A stretch of 28,663 nt of DNA, taken from a virus. Under the pieces are notes generated by a model. It did no database searches and had not been told where the DNA came from. It saw nothing but the letters and a program-made list of their open reading frames with translations. The position numbers and the translations under genes are program-made. The number at the start of each line of letters is the position of its first letter. The stretch's first letter is position 1. The stretch is from IMG/VR virus record IMGVR_UViG_3300025326_000163, positions 1-28,663 of that record, one strand, 5' to 3'. This document shows positions 1 to 5,832 of this stretch, in pieces.

Positions 1-2
1 CT

Positions 3-86
3 ATTGACGAAGATGACTGGCACAGCATTCGGGATGCGATTGATGAAATGATCGCATTATGCAAACAACTTAATTCAACAACTTGA
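3..86 (+). CDS. C-terminal fragment of an upstream gene
   Basis: An open frame enters from the left edge and stops at TGA 84-86, leaving 27 residues. The visible tail is acidic then helical (DDWHSIRDAIDEMIALCKQL). The next gene starts 14 bases downstream with its own Shine-Dalgarno, as expected in a packed phage operon. Too little is present to name a function. The frame could be chance, but it is the only one open to the edge and it ends right before a well-formed ribosome binding site. Confidence 0.5.
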   Translation: MDEDDWHSIRDAIDEMIALCKQLNSTT

Positions 87-100
87 AAGGAGATTTTAAC

Positions 101-376
101 ATGACAGAAAATCAGCGTGCGGTGCTTGTGACAACCACGCACCGCGGCGTATTTTTTGGGTATGCGGAAAAAACCGATGGAGAGACTATTAAGTTAAGCC
201 GCGCCCGTAATTGTATCTACTGGCACGGGATCAAAGGATTCCTGGCTTTGGCCGCGTCGGGGCCAACAAAGGAATGCCGGGTCGGTCCTCCTGCGGATAT
301 TGAATTGCGGGGGATTTCGTGTGTTGCCGAATGCACACCGGAAGCCGTTGCGGCTTGGGAAAAGGGGTATTGGTAA
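101..376 (+). CDS. DUF6948-like phage protein
   Basis: This 91-residue protein begins MTENQRAVLVTTTHRGVFFG. A longer reading from TTG 83 is possible, but ATG 101 has an AAAGGAG eight bases upstream and is preferred. The N-terminal RAVLVTT-HRGVFFGY, central ARNCIYW and C-terminal CTPEAVAAWE blocks match what I remember of DUF6948, a small domain common in phages and plasmids with no known role. It has no membrane segment or signal peptide. Its stop overlaps the start of the next gene (TAATG), so the two are probably translationally coupled. The family name is from memory; the reading frame itself is well supported. Confidence 0.8.
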   Translation: MTENQRAVLVTTTHRGVFFGYAEKTDGETIKLSRARNCIYWHGIKGFLALAASGPTKECRVGPPADIELRGISCVAECTPEAVAAWEKGYW

Positions 377-1125
377 TGTGCATTTTGCGCGGAAGCCTTT
401 CCTCTGAAATGAGGTTGTTGTGCGGCTACGGCACCGGCGACGGCTACGGCGACGGCGACGGCAACGGCAACGGCTACGGCTACGGCACCGGCGACGGCTA
501 CGGCGCCGGCGACGGCAACGGCAACGGCTACGGCGACGGCAACGGCAACGGCTACGGCAACGGCAACGGCAACGGCAACGGCTACGGCAACGGCAACGGC
601 TACGGCAACGGCACCGGCGACGGCAACGGCGACGGCAACGGCAACGGCTACGGCTACGGCACCGGCAACGGCAACGGCTACGGCGACGGCAACGGCTACG
701 GCTACGGCGACGGCAACGGCAACGGCTACGGCAACGGCTACGGCGACGGCAACGGCAACGGCAACGGCAACGGCTACGGCGACGATAGCGATAGTATTAT
801 CTACTGGATGCAATCACTTCCAATGCTTGACCCGGCAATAGACAAAGCCGGAGCGATTTTAGCTTACTGGCTATCCAACGCAGATGGGACTCCGGCTAAC
901 GGTGGCAGTGGCACAAAAGCGAGGGTTGGTCTTGTCGAGGAAATTTCAGGACCACTCAAAATTTGCACAAAAAACGCCTTACACGGAACACTCAAACCTC
1001 CGAAATGGAGTGGCGAGCGCGTATGGATCGTTGCTCTATACCCGCCCTTTCAGTTTCAGGAAGATAAGATTGCCTCGCTCAGACGAGAATTTATTGCTAG
1101 TTGTAACTTTAGCGGAGGAAACTAA
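376..1125 (+). CDS. Gly-X dipeptide-repeat protein with conserved C-terminal domain
   Basis: The start ATG overlaps the upstream stop. The 249-residue product has a 16-residue leader, then residues 17-136 made of exactly 60 Gly-X dipeptides where X is only Asn, Tyr, Asp, Thr or Ala. A C-terminal domain follows (about 137-249) with DPAIDKAGAILAYWLS, ALHGTLKPPKWSGERVWIVAL and a final LRREFI. I recall this C-terminal domain in other phage and metagenomic proteins with variable N-terminal repeats, but know no function. The other frames through the repeat are open only because of its composition. The frame used here is the one that runs into the non-repetitive domain and ends next to a gene with a strong Shine-Dalgarno. 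Confidence 0.75.
   Translation: MCILRGSLSSEMRLLCGYGTGDGYGDGDGNGNGYGYGTGDGYGAGDGNGNGYGDGNGNGYGNGNGNGNGYGNGNGYGNGTGDGNGDGNGNGYGYGTGNGNGYGDGNGYGYGDGNGNGYGNGYGDGNGNGNGNGYGDDSDSIIYWMQSLPMLDPAIDKAGAILAYWLSNADGTPANGGSGTKARVGLVEEISGPLKICTKNALHGTLKPPKWSGERVWIVALYPPFQFQEDKIASLRREFIASCNFSGGN
424..783 (+). repeat. 60-copy degenerate hexamer repeat (GGC-NNC)
   Basis: The 360-bp tract is an uninterrupted run of GGC followed by AAC, TAC, GAC, ACC or GCC. It lies in frame in the Gly-X protein. Its 5' part also holds a higher-order repeat: two successive units read GYGTGDGYG(D/A)GDGNGNGY. Copy-number change by slippage would keep the frame. Confidence 0.95.
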
Positions 1126-1126
1126 A

Positions 1127-1345
1127 ATGAACGCATTTGAACGCTACGAACGCACCAACGCCCTCGCTTTCAATCATGAGGACGAGGCATATCAGATGTA
1201 TCTCGAACAGAAACGTGACCGCGAAGAAGCCGAAGGCGAACTCGAAAATGTTTTGCGTTCGGTGGAACTTGGAAACGGAACGGTAACAGAAGTGAAACGG
1301 ATCCGGGAGCTAGTGAGGTTTCTTGGGATCAATTTACAGCTTTAG
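1127..1345 (+). CDS. Small charged helical protein
   Basis: This 72-residue protein starts at an ATG nine bases after a GGAGG. An upstream extension exists, but it only runs antiparallel through the preceding gene. The sequence is rich in Glu, Arg and Lys (YLEQKRDREEAEGELENVLR) and is probably largely helical, with a short hydrophobic end (VRFLGINLQL). It follows the Gly-X gene without a gap. I do not recognise the family. The coding call rests on the ribosome binding site and the operon spacing. Confidence 0.6.
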   Translation: MNAFERYERTNALAFNHEDEAYQMYLEQKRDREEAEGELENVLRSVELGNGTVTEVKRIRELVRFLGINLQL

Positions 1346-1356
1346 GAGGACATGGC

Positions 1357-1554
1357 ATGCCCGATACCAGGAAAACAAACAAAGCGAATGCACCGTTAGG
1401 CAACGCGGACGCTACGCCCGCGTTGAGCGCCGGGTTAGAGCGCACTGGAGAAACAAATGACCGCTGTTATGCTGATTTGTATAGGGATGACCTGGGGGAT
1501 GTGCCACACGGTTATACGACAAGAGTACCTGACGATGGCGGCCTGTATGGCTGA
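1357..1554 (+). CDS. Doubtful small ORF across an attC-like site
   Basis: An AGGAGG at 1344-1349 precedes two candidate starts. ATG 1352 gives only 15 residues; ATG 1357 gives 65 (MPDTRKTNKANAPLGNAD...). Residues about 14-29 are simply the translation of an attC-like hairpin, and the end overlaps the next small ORF in another frame. This may be a short cassette gene whose 3' end reads into the recombination site, or a remnant. No family is recognised. Confidence 0.3.
   Translation: MPDTRKTNKANAPLGNADATPALSAGLERTGETNDRCYADLYRDDLGDVPHGYTTRVPDDGGLYG
1395..1443 (+). other. attC-like site, degenerate left half
   Basis: GTTAGGCAAC (1395-1404) and GTTAGAGCGC (1434-1443) flank a perfect 8-bp hairpin, CAACGCGG (1401-1408) with CCGCGTTG (1418-1425). 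The right part, TTGAGCGCCGGGTTAGA, recurs almost exactly at 5189-5205. A canonical RYYYAAC on the left is missing, so this looks like a rearranged or decayed site. Confidence 0.45.
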
Positions 1555-1612
1555 ACGCGACTATCAACGACAGCACACTCCGAATCAGTCAACTAATTGG
1601 AGCCTGAAATGA
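1457..1612 (+). CDS. Small protein with hydrophobic N-terminus
   Basis: ATG 1457 has a GGAG six bases upstream and opens a 51-residue frame. It begins MTAVMLICIGMTWGMCHTVI, a possible short membrane segment or signal-like stretch, followed by a polar, Gln-rich tail. Its stop overlaps the start of the next gene (ATGA, 1609-1612), suggesting translational coupling. It overlaps the doubtful ORF at 1357 in another frame; the ribosome binding site and coupling favour this one. No family is recognised. Confidence 0.5.
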   Translation: MTAVMLICIGMTWGMCHTVIRQEYLTMAACMAERDYQRQHTPNQSTNWSLK

Positions 1613-2217
1613 AAGCACCCAAAGGCAGCAGTGGTGGATTTGAAAAGCATCCCCCTGGTCCGGCCGCAATAGTGTGTACTCGCATTATCGACCTTGGAAC
1701 GGTCCATAACGAGCGAAAGCTGAAAGACGAGCACAAAATCATGATCGGATTTGAATCGTCTGAACTTATGGATACCGGCGAGAATAAAGGGAAACCGTTC
1801 ATGGTGTTCGCGAATTTTAATTTCACCATGTACCAGAATTCTTTCCTGTGCAAATTCATCGAAGCATGGCGAGGCAAGCCGTTCGGCGACCAAGTCGATG
1901 CGGATGCTTTCGATTTCCATTTGCTGCTCGGGAAGCCGGCATTTGTGAATATTGTCCACAATGGGGATTACGTGAACATTCAATCTCCAATGCCACTGCC
2001 GAAGGGGATGATTCCGCCACATCCTGTTAGCGAGCTTCTGATTTTCGATATGCAGACACAAGATCATTCTGTGTTTGAAATGCTTTCGGAGAAAATGCGG
2101 GAACGGTTGAAGAAGGCAAAAGAATGGGGGAAGCTCGGTTCTAACGGTTCACTAGAACCGCCCGCCGGCCATCCGGCGTCCGAACCGCCGTTCGATGACG
2201 ATATACCTTTTAATTAA
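1609..2217 (+). CDS. Putative phage ssDNA-binding protein
   Basis: The 202-residue product starts at ATG 1609, six bases after a GGAG. An upstream in-frame TTG (1597) has no ribosome binding site. The body (PPGPAAIVCTRIIDLGTV, then KHKIMIGFES-like and WRGKPF blocks, and LLGKPAFVNIVHN) matches a phage family I recall in recombination/replication modules, with an OB-like strand pattern. The C-terminus ends PPFDDDIPFN, closely resembling the acidic DDDIPF tip by which bacterial SSB recruits partners. A recombination nuclease (3939-4832) and NinG (7651-8064) lie in the same region. Binding to single-stranded DNA is therefore inferred, not shown. Confidence 0.6.
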   Translation: MKAPKGSSGGFEKHPPGPAAIVCTRIIDLGTVHNERKLKDEHKIMIGFESSELMDTGENKGKPFMVFANFNFTMYQNSFLCKFIEAWRGKPFGDQVDADAFDFHLLLGKPAFVNIVHNGDYVNIQSPMPLPKGMIPPHPVSELLIFDMQTQDHSVFEMLSEKMRERLKKAKEWGKLGSNGSLEPPAGHPASEPPFDDDIPFN

Positions 2218-2248
2218 GCCCCTTTTAGTTTATAGTGTCCGGGGCTTA
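2215..2248 (+). terminator. Stem-loop after the ssDNA-binding gene
   Basis: TAAGCCCC (2215-2222) pairs with GGGGCTTA (2241-2248) around an 18-base loop. There is no U-run after it, so it is a weak or Rho-assisted terminator at best, or an mRNA-stabilising hairpin. The upstream stop codon is the first three bases of the stem. Confidence 0.35.
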
Positions 2249-2265
2249 CATAAATAGGGCACAAA

Positions 2266-2691
2266 GTGAGAAAGAAGGAATGTTTTAAGTGCAGTAAGGA
2301 AAAAAGCATTACCCAATTCTACCGCCACCCAAAAATGGGGGACGGTAGATTGGGAAAGTGCAAAGAATGTACCAAAAAGGACGTAGCTGAAAACTATCGG
2401 GCCAATAAGCCACATTATATAGAGTATGAAAAAAGGCGGTTTCAGAAATATGCCAGAAAAATAGCGGCTAAGTCTTACCAGATTAAAAGACGGAAAGAAA
2501 AACCAGGCAGGTATAAAGCGCAGACCACAGTTAGTAATGCCATCAGGGATGGAAGATTGCTGAGAAAGCCATGTGAGGTATGTAAAAATGTTAAATCTCA
2601 GGCCCACCACGATGATTACCGGAAGCCATTGGTTGTCCGATGGCTATGCCGAAAACATCATCTCGAACACCATGGGAAAATTGCTTACTAA
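2266..2691 (+). CDS. HNH-like zinc-binding protein
   Basis: The 141-residue protein has two metal-binding parts. An N-terminal four-Cys knuckle has CxxC pairs at 6/9 and 32/35. A C-terminal HNH-like part has C103xxC106, HH 114-115 in QAHHDDYRKP, and C128xxH131. The middle is very basic. The pattern AVSNAIRDGRL...PCEVC...AHHDDY...VRWLC is frequent in phages and usually annotated as an HNH endonuclease; nicking or structural DNA binding are both possible. GTG 2266 is assumed as the start. The only nearby purine-rich signal is weak, so translation may depend on the upstream gene. Confidence 0.6.
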   Translation: MRKKECFKCSKEKSITQFYRHPKMGDGRLGKCKECTKKDVAENYRANKPHYIEYEKRRFQKYARKIAAKSYQIKRRKEKPGRYKAQTTVSNAIRDGRLLRKPCEVCKNVKSQAHHDDYRKPLVVRWLCRKHHLEHHGKIAY

Positions 2692-2723
2692 AATGCATCG
2701 AATTTGGAATTAGAGGACAAGAA

Positions 2724-2957
2724 ATGAAAACCTGCCTTAAATGCCGGCATGCGGCGTGGGATCTAACCGCCGCAGGGAAGCTACATCCGTCAGGAGGCGG
2801 GCTGTGCAGATACCCGTGGAAGATGCCGCAACTCCCGGCCTCAATGTATTGGGTTGGGCACGAACCCAATCCGTGCGGCGGGTATATATCGCGCAAGAAT
2901 GATCTGAAAGACCATTGCTCATACTTTAATGAGCCGCCCGACAAGCAAGGAGACTAG
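2724..2957 (+). CDS. Small cysteine-rich phage protein
   Basis: ATG 2724, seven bases after AGAGG, gives 77 residues starting MKTCLKCRHAAW. The longer reading from 2640 runs back into the previous gene and lacks a ribosome binding site. Cysteines at the N-terminus (CxxC) and in CRYPW, NPCGGYI and DHCSYF suggest a small zinc-binding fold. I recall this arrangement (KC-HAAWD-TAAGKLHPSG, PWKMPQLPASMYW, CGGYI) as a hypothetical family in proteobacterial phages. The function is unknown. The gene ends four bases before the next start. Confidence 0.65.
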   Translation: MKTCLKCRHAAWDLTAAGKLHPSGGGLCRYPWKMPQLPASMYWVGHEPNPCGGYISRKNDLKDHCSYFNEPPDKQGD

Positions 2958-2961
2958 GAAC

Positions 2962-3219
2962 ATGGGCAAAACTACAGGCAAACCGACATCCCCCGGGCAG
3001 CAGGATAGCCCGTCCGCCTTAAATGACGGGGTAGATTGCGCTTGTGGAAACAGACAGCCGCACATGAGATTAGAAAGGTCTGGGATAATGTATTGCGTAT
3101 GGTGGGTTGGTTGCGAATTGCATGGGATGTTTAATTGCGGCGGAGGAGTGGTAGACGAAGCGTTAGCTGAGTACAGACGCATTTTACAGCTAGCTAAAAA
3201 ATTAGCACAATCTAACTAG
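2962..3219 (+). CDS. Hypothetical protein with CxC and Cys motifs
   Basis: ATG 2962 follows an AAGGAG at 2947-2952 and gives an 85-residue protein. The first 25 residues are polar and probably disordered. A Cys-containing core follows (DCACGNRQPHM, MYCVWWVGCELHGMFNCGG), then a helical tail (ALAEYRRILQLAKKLA). The cysteines could bind zinc. The stop TAG (3217-3219) directly follows ATCTAAC, which has the form of an attC-type RYYYAAC end. No family is recognised with confidence. Confidence 0.6.
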   Translation: MGKTTGKPTSPGQQDSPSALNDGVDCACGNRQPHMRLERSGIMYCVWWVGCELHGMFNCGGGVVDEALAEYRRILQLAKKLAQSN

Positions 3220-3236
3220 TATTAGAGTTGGGTTTC
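3210..3236 (+). other. Stem-less cassette boundary
   Basis: ATCTAAC (3210-3216, RYYYAAC) is followed after only ten bases (TAGTATTAGA) by GTTGGGTTTC (3227-3236), the GTTRRRY start of the next unit. It has the two core sites of an attC but no stem-loop. AACTAGTATTAG (3214-3225) recurs at 3884 (one change) and 7279. Confidence 0.45.
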
Positions 3237-3248
3237 GGAGGTTCTTAT

Positions 3249-3428
3249 ATGCACGTTTACAGATTCTTGCTTCGGCTGTGGGGTACGCGCCACGCGAAGA
3301 GCAGAAGTTTCCGGCATCGCTGCAAGTTTGTTTGGGGATCACGATTATCCGAAAGCGTGAGTTACAAACTACTGGAAAAGTCTATTGAGTACGAGAAACC
3401 TAACGACAAGTTGTGCGGCGGCGCGTAA
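3249..3428 (+). CDS. Small basic protein in cassette-like unit A
   Basis: ATG 3249, seven bases after GGAGG (3237-3241), gives a 59-residue, Arg/Lys-rich protein (MHVYRFLLRLWGTRHAKSRS). TTG 3228 is a less likely start because it lies inside the GTTGGGT core. The gene nearly fills a unit bounded by GTTGGGTTTC (3227) and GAAACCTAAC (3395). The last eight residues are encoded by the attC-like stem and the stop lies in its loop, as is common for integron cassette genes. No family is recognised. Confidence 0.5.
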   Translation: MHVYRFLLRLWGTRHAKSRSFRHRCKFVWGSRLSESVSYKLLEKSIEYEKPNDKLCGGA

Positions 3429-3460
3429 GCGCCGTCCGAACGAACGCCGTGTTATACGGC
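3395..3460 (+). other. attC-like site between units A and B
   Basis: GAAACCTAAC (3395-3404) is the left core and GTTATACGGC (3451-3460) the right core. Between them is a 9-bp stem: 3416-3424 pairs with 3429-3434 and 3436-3438, with a GTAA loop and T3435 left unpaired. The left core complements the start of unit A (3227-3236) with a single G.T wobble. Confidence 0.65.
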
Positions 3461-3488
3461 ATTTGTAGTTTAACAAAAGGAGAAAAGT

Positions 3489-3875
3489 ATGAACACAGCA
3501 AGCGCAGTATTTATGTCTGTAATTGGGTTTGTTTTTCTGGTGCTGATTCTTATGTTCGGGCTTCCCGTCTACTCGGTTTGGCAGAAAGGATTAGCCGGAG
3601 AGGCCGAGTTAAAACAAGCTGAATGGAACAGGCAGATTGCCGTGCGTGAAGCCCAAGCACAATTCGACGCCTCGAAGTTAAAGGCACAGGCAGAGATTGA
3701 ACGCGCAAAAGGAAACGCCGAAGCCAACAAGATCATTGCCGGCGGGCTTGGTGGACCAGAAGGATATTTGCGGTATCTGTACATTGATGCGCTTTCGCAC
3801 AACAAGAACGCGCAGATTATCTATGTGCCGACCGAAGCCAACCTTCCGATACTTGAGGCTTCGAGACGCAAGTGA
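3489..3875 (+). CDS. Membrane-anchored SPFH-like C-terminal protein (unit B)
   Basis: ATG 3489 follows AAAGGAG (3476-3482). The 128-residue product has one N-terminal membrane segment (about residues 6-30, SVIGFVFLVLILMFGLPVY). A long charged helix follows (EAELKQAEWNRQIAVREAQAQ...AEIERAKGNAEANKI), then a short C-terminal part (YLRYLYIDAL, IIYVPTEANLPI). The helix and tail resemble the part after the SPFH/prohibitin domain of HflK-type proteins, without the SPFH domain itself. Phages carry such shortened forms; the role at the inner membrane is unknown. The gene sits in a unit whose ends, GTTATACGGCAT (3451) and ATGCCGTATAAC (3875), are perfect 12-bp inverse complements. Confidence 0.7.
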   Translation: MNTASAVFMSVIGFVFLVLILMFGLPVYSVWQKGLAGEAELKQAEWNRQIAVREAQAQFDASKLKAQAEIERAKGNAEANKIIAGGLGGPEGYLRYLYIDALSHNKNAQIIYVPTEANLPILEASRRK

Positions 3876-3938
3876 TGCCGTATAACTAGAATTAGGCCAC
3901 CTATTTCCTGAATATAATACACGAATCAGTCAACAATT
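3875..3938 (+). other. End of unit B plus recurrent leader element (copy A)
   Basis: ATGCCGTATAAC (3875-3886) is the RYYYAAC-type end of unit B (third base A instead of Y). Instead of a hairpin it is followed by TAGAATTAGGCCACCT, an AT-rich stretch, and CGAATCAGTCAACAATT ending one base before the next start codon. A second copy is at 7279-7324, and the CAGTCAAC part also occurs at 1586 and 11406. Confidence 0.6.
3891..3918 (+). promoter_or_regulatory. Possible sigma70-like promoter in the leader element
   Basis: TATAAT (3913-3918) is a perfect -10 box. The hexamer 16 bases upstream (ATTAGG, 3891-3896) is a poor -35. A start near 3926 would leave a leader of about 13 bases before ATG 3939, a gene with no Shine-Dalgarno. 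The other copy of the element does not conserve TATAAT, so this is tentative. Confidence 0.3.
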
Positions 3939-4832
3939 ATGATCTACACCAATAAGCGCGGACTACCAGAGGCGTATTGCAATGCAGTACGCCGACAGCC
4001 GTATGACAACGAGGGCACGCTATCAACCACGACCTTGATCCGTCCTCCTCAATTGGTGCAATTGGAGAAGAAACATTGGGATGAAATAGAAACCGATGTC
4101 GAGGATGCGCTTTGGAGTCTGGACGGTAGCGCAGACCACTATATCCTTGAACTTGCCAAAGACGCGGGCGATTACACCGAATTTCGGCTATTCTGGGAAA
4201 TGGATGGCGTGAGAATTTCCGGGAAACCGGATCTGTTGACAGTTTTAGGCGTGCTAGTGGATCATAAACGCACCTCAGTTTGGGTAATCAAGGATGCGCT
4301 GAAAAATGGCAAAGCTGAATGGGATCAGCAATTGAATATCAACGCCGAGTTGATTCGACTGAATAACGATTTCCTGGCGTATGCGAATTGTTCGCTGATG
4401 CCTGAACCCAGAGCATTAAGAGTTATCGCCCGGGCGCGTGACTGGCGGCCTTCCGAAGCCGCGAAATACGACGATTACCCGCACAAAATAGAGATCATCA
4501 AAATCGAAATGTGGCCGCGCGAAAAGTGCCAGGAATTCATTCGCGATCGGATAAGACTGCATTCGCTTGAAACTCCTCCGCCGTGCTCACTTGAGGAGCG
4601 ATGGGCCAAGCCCGGCCAGTGGGCGGTAATGGGCAAAAAGAAAGCACTCAGGCTGTTAGCGTCCGAAGAAGATGCCCTGCAATGGGCTTCGATTGAAGGG
4701 ATAGATAACCCGAAGATAGAATTCAGGCCGGGCGAATCATTTAAACGCTGCAAGGAAGGGTATTGTTCTGTGGCAAAATTCTGTCCTCAATTTAACGCCG
4801 AGCAAAATTCCGCCGAGCAATTGGATGAATGA
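3939..4832 (+). CDS. PD-(D/E)XK exonuclease with probable Fe-S cluster
   Basis: The 297-residue protein has the PD-(D/E)XK nuclease core: ISGKPDLL with Asp98, then VDHKRTS with Asp108 and Lys110, and a Gln-rich helix after it (DQQLN, about 129-133). Cys14 near the start and Cys271, Cys276 and Cys282 near the end (CKEGYCSVAKFC) reproduce the one-plus-three cysteine spacing of the 4Fe-4S nucleases Cas4 and AddB. It would digest DNA ends for phage recombination, probably with the ssDNA-binding protein at 1609-2217. ATG 3939 has no Shine-Dalgarno; it follows the AATCAGTCAACAATT leader element directly. The nuclease class is fairly sure; the exact partner is inferred. Confidence 0.75.
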   Translation: MIYTNKRGLPEAYCNAVRRQPYDNEGTLSTTTLIRPPQLVQLEKKHWDEIETDVEDALWSLDGSADHYILELAKDAGDYTEFRLFWEMDGVRISGKPDLLTVLGVLVDHKRTSVWVIKDALKNGKAEWDQQLNINAELIRLNNDFLAYANCSLMPEPRALRVIARARDWRPSEAAKYDDYPHKIEIIKIEMWPREKCQEFIRDRIRLHSLETPPPCSLEERWAKPGQWAVMGKKKALRLLASEEDALQWASIEGIDNPKIEFRPGESFKRCKEGYCSVAKFCPQFNAEQNSAEQLDE

Positions 4833-4837
4833 CTCCC

Positions 4838-4906
4838 ATGACCAAGACCAAGAAAGTAACCAAGCGCCGTAAAGGCCGGTCCGCACGAGCGAATGGTTGG
4901 GCGTAA
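4838..4906 (+). CDS. Possible 22-residue basic peptide
   Basis: ATG 4838 opens MTKTKKVTKRRKGRSARANG, ending at TAA 4904-4906 inside the cassette core GTTGGGCGT. It starts six bases after the nuclease stop, with no clear Shine-Dalgarno. It may be a real short basic peptide read through by coupling, or only the translation of half an attC-like site. Confidence 0.25.
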   Translation: MTKTKKVTKRRKGRSARANGWA

Positions 4907-4916
4907 ATGGAGGCAC
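4888..4916 (+). repeat. 29-bp cassette head repeat, copy 1
   Basis: This 29-bp segment recurs at 9674-9702 with one difference. It holds AGCGAATG, the core GTTGGGCGT (4896-4904), and a GGAGG Shine-Dalgarno that serves the gene starting at 4919. Confidence 0.85.
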
Positions 4917-4918
4917 AG

Positions 4919-5191
4919 ATGTACGGAATTTTACAACAGAAATACCTGGATTCGGTTGGTGGTGCAGGGCACCAAAGCGCAGTTGAATTGCTTGGTAAAT
5001 TCGACACTCTCTATGCCGCTGCGAATGCGTTGATGGTTGAGATTGGCATGGACGGAGAGGTTGATACCGGCAACCCAAAGATAGTGAAGATAGTGGCAGT
5101 AATGGATGCCCTGCATGATATCGACGACGGTAACCCATTGACGCCCAACGCAGAGCTAAGGCGCGAGCCGCGCAGCGGCGAGTCGCCTTGA
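4919..5191 (+). CDS. Hypothetical helical protein in cassette-like unit C
   Basis: ATG 4919, shortly after GGAGG (4909-4913), is chosen over ATG 4907 because the equivalent start in the sister unit at 9704 has the same spacing. The 90-residue product is mostly helical (YGILQQKYLDSVGGAGHQSA, then ANALMVEIGMDGEVDTGNP and IVKIVAVMDALHDIDDG). The last 13-15 residues come from the attC-like site and are probably dispensable. The unit is bounded by GTTGGGCGT (4896) and ACGCCCAAC (5141), perfect 9-bp inverse complements. No family or function is recognised. Confidence 0.6.
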   Translation: MYGILQQKYLDSVGGAGHQSAVELLGKFDTLYAAANALMVEIGMDGEVDTGNPKIVKIVAVMDALHDIDDGNPLTPNAELRREPRSGESP

Positions 5192-5208
5192 GCGCCGGGT
5201 TAGAACGC
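5141..5208 (+). other. attC-like site between units C and D
   Basis: The left core is ACGCCCAAC (5141-5149), containing a perfect RYYYAAC. The right core is GTTAGAACGC (5199-5208). AGCTAAGGCG (5154-5163) pairs with CGCCTTGAGC (5184-5193) apart from its last base, leaving G5190 unpaired. Inside it, CCGC and GCGG form a second stem. An unpaired base in an otherwise paired L arm is the hallmark of attC sites read by integron integrases. Confidence 0.7.
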
Positions 5209-5210
5209 GA

Positions 5211-5525
5211 ATGCCGATACGGCCCGAGAACAAAGCACGCTACCCGGCAGATTGGAAACTGCGAAGCCGGTTTGTGCGGCACTACCGAGCAAAGAACCGC
5301 TGCGAGTGGTGCGGAGCCGAGAACGGACAACCGCACCCAGTAACAGGCAGCACGGTTGTTCTGACCACGGCCCATGTGTGGGACGACAGACCGGAAGCGG
5401 CAAGCCTCTTAAACCTTGCCGCGCTCTGTCAGAAGTGCCACAACGGGCACGACGCCAAAGCCAGGCAAGAGAGACGGAAGGAACGATTGAGGCACGAGAG
5501 TGGACAAGATGTTTTTGCGTTCTAA
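5211..5525 (+). CDS. HNH-type endonuclease-like protein (unit D)
   Basis: The 104-residue protein has a compact Cys/His arrangement: C31xxC34 (CEWCGAENG), a His in TTAHVWDD (His55), and C73xxC76HNGH, followed by a basic Arg/Lys tail. This resembles phage HNH nucleases, with His55 the likely catalytic residue. ATG 5211 lies three bases after the core GTTAGAACGC; no strong Shine-Dalgarno is visible. The stop TAA (5523-5525) is within the unit's end, GCGTTCTAAC (5517-5526), which perfectly complements its start over 10 bp. It could act as a homing-type nuclease or a packaging cofactor; no partner is evident. Confidence 0.65.
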   Translation: MPIRPENKARYPADWKLRSRFVRHYRAKNRCEWCGAENGQPHPVTGSTVVLTTAHVWDDRPEAASLLNLAALCQKCHNGHDAKARQERRKERLRHESGQDVFAF

Positions 5526-5607
5526 CGGTGTTTTCAGGCGCACAGCCGATGATCCTAGATAGGGCGCGGCACTTTCTCGCGTCGCCTGGAAAACATTGTT
5601 ATGCCTC
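5517..5607 (+). other. attC-like site between units D and E
   Basis: The left core is GCGTTCTAAC (5517-5526) and the right core GTTATGCCTC (5598-5607). TTTTCAGGCG (5531-5540) pairs with CGCCTGGAAAA (5583-5593) over 10 bp with one extra unpaired G. The roughly 40-base central part is loosely structured. Size and layout fall in the usual attC range. Confidence 0.7.
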
Positions 5608-5619
5608 GGAGGCTTGAAG

Positions 5620-5832
5620 ATGGATGACATTGAGTTTCGCTGGAAATGGAAGCCAGAGAAAGGCGCTTCTGGTTCGTACAAAAAGGAAAGACGGATTTTG
5701 CAGTACAGAGTACAACGAAGCCAGAAGATCGCAAACGGCGACTTTACTTTGCCGAAATGGGAGCCGTGGAAAGATGTGCAAGAGGCCCAACGCCGGAAAT
5801 CACGGGCCGGCGTAGCCGGTCCCGTGGATTGA
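5620..5832 (+). CDS. Small basic protein in cassette-like unit E
   Basis: ATG 5620 lies seven bases after GGAGG (5608-5612), which is only a few bases inside the unit start GTTATGCCTC. The 70-residue product is rich in Trp, Lys and Arg (MDDIEFRWKWKPEKG, YKKERRILQYRVQRSQKI) and might bind nucleic acid. The last 15 or so residues and the stop (TGA 5830-5832) are inside the attC-like hairpin. No family is recognised. Coding is supported by the ribosome binding site and by fitting exactly into the unit. Confidence 0.55.
   Translation: MDDIEFRWKWKPEKGASGSYKKERRILQYRVQRSQKIANGDFTLPKWEPWKDVQEAQRRKSRAGVAGPVD

Noticed and set aside
424-783. CRISPR array
   Set aside because: There are no spacers; it is a continuous simple coding repeat.
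420-788. Plus-strand Arg-rich repeat ORF
   Set aside because: A shifted reading of the same hexamer repeat, with no ribosome binding site and no sequence beyond the repeat.
217-813. Minus-strand Ala-Val repeat ORF of 198 residues
   Set aside because: It is the antisense reading of the Gly-X repeat; the plus frame continues into a conserved non-repetitive domain and has operon context.
3210-3450. Restriction-site or cloning scar (ACTAGT)
   Set aside because: The hexamer is part of a longer natural motif repeated with variation elsewhere in the window.
4737-5375. 212-residue minus-strand ORF
   Set aside because: It crosses three plus-strand genes and two cassette boundaries that have good starts, and its composition is shadow-like.
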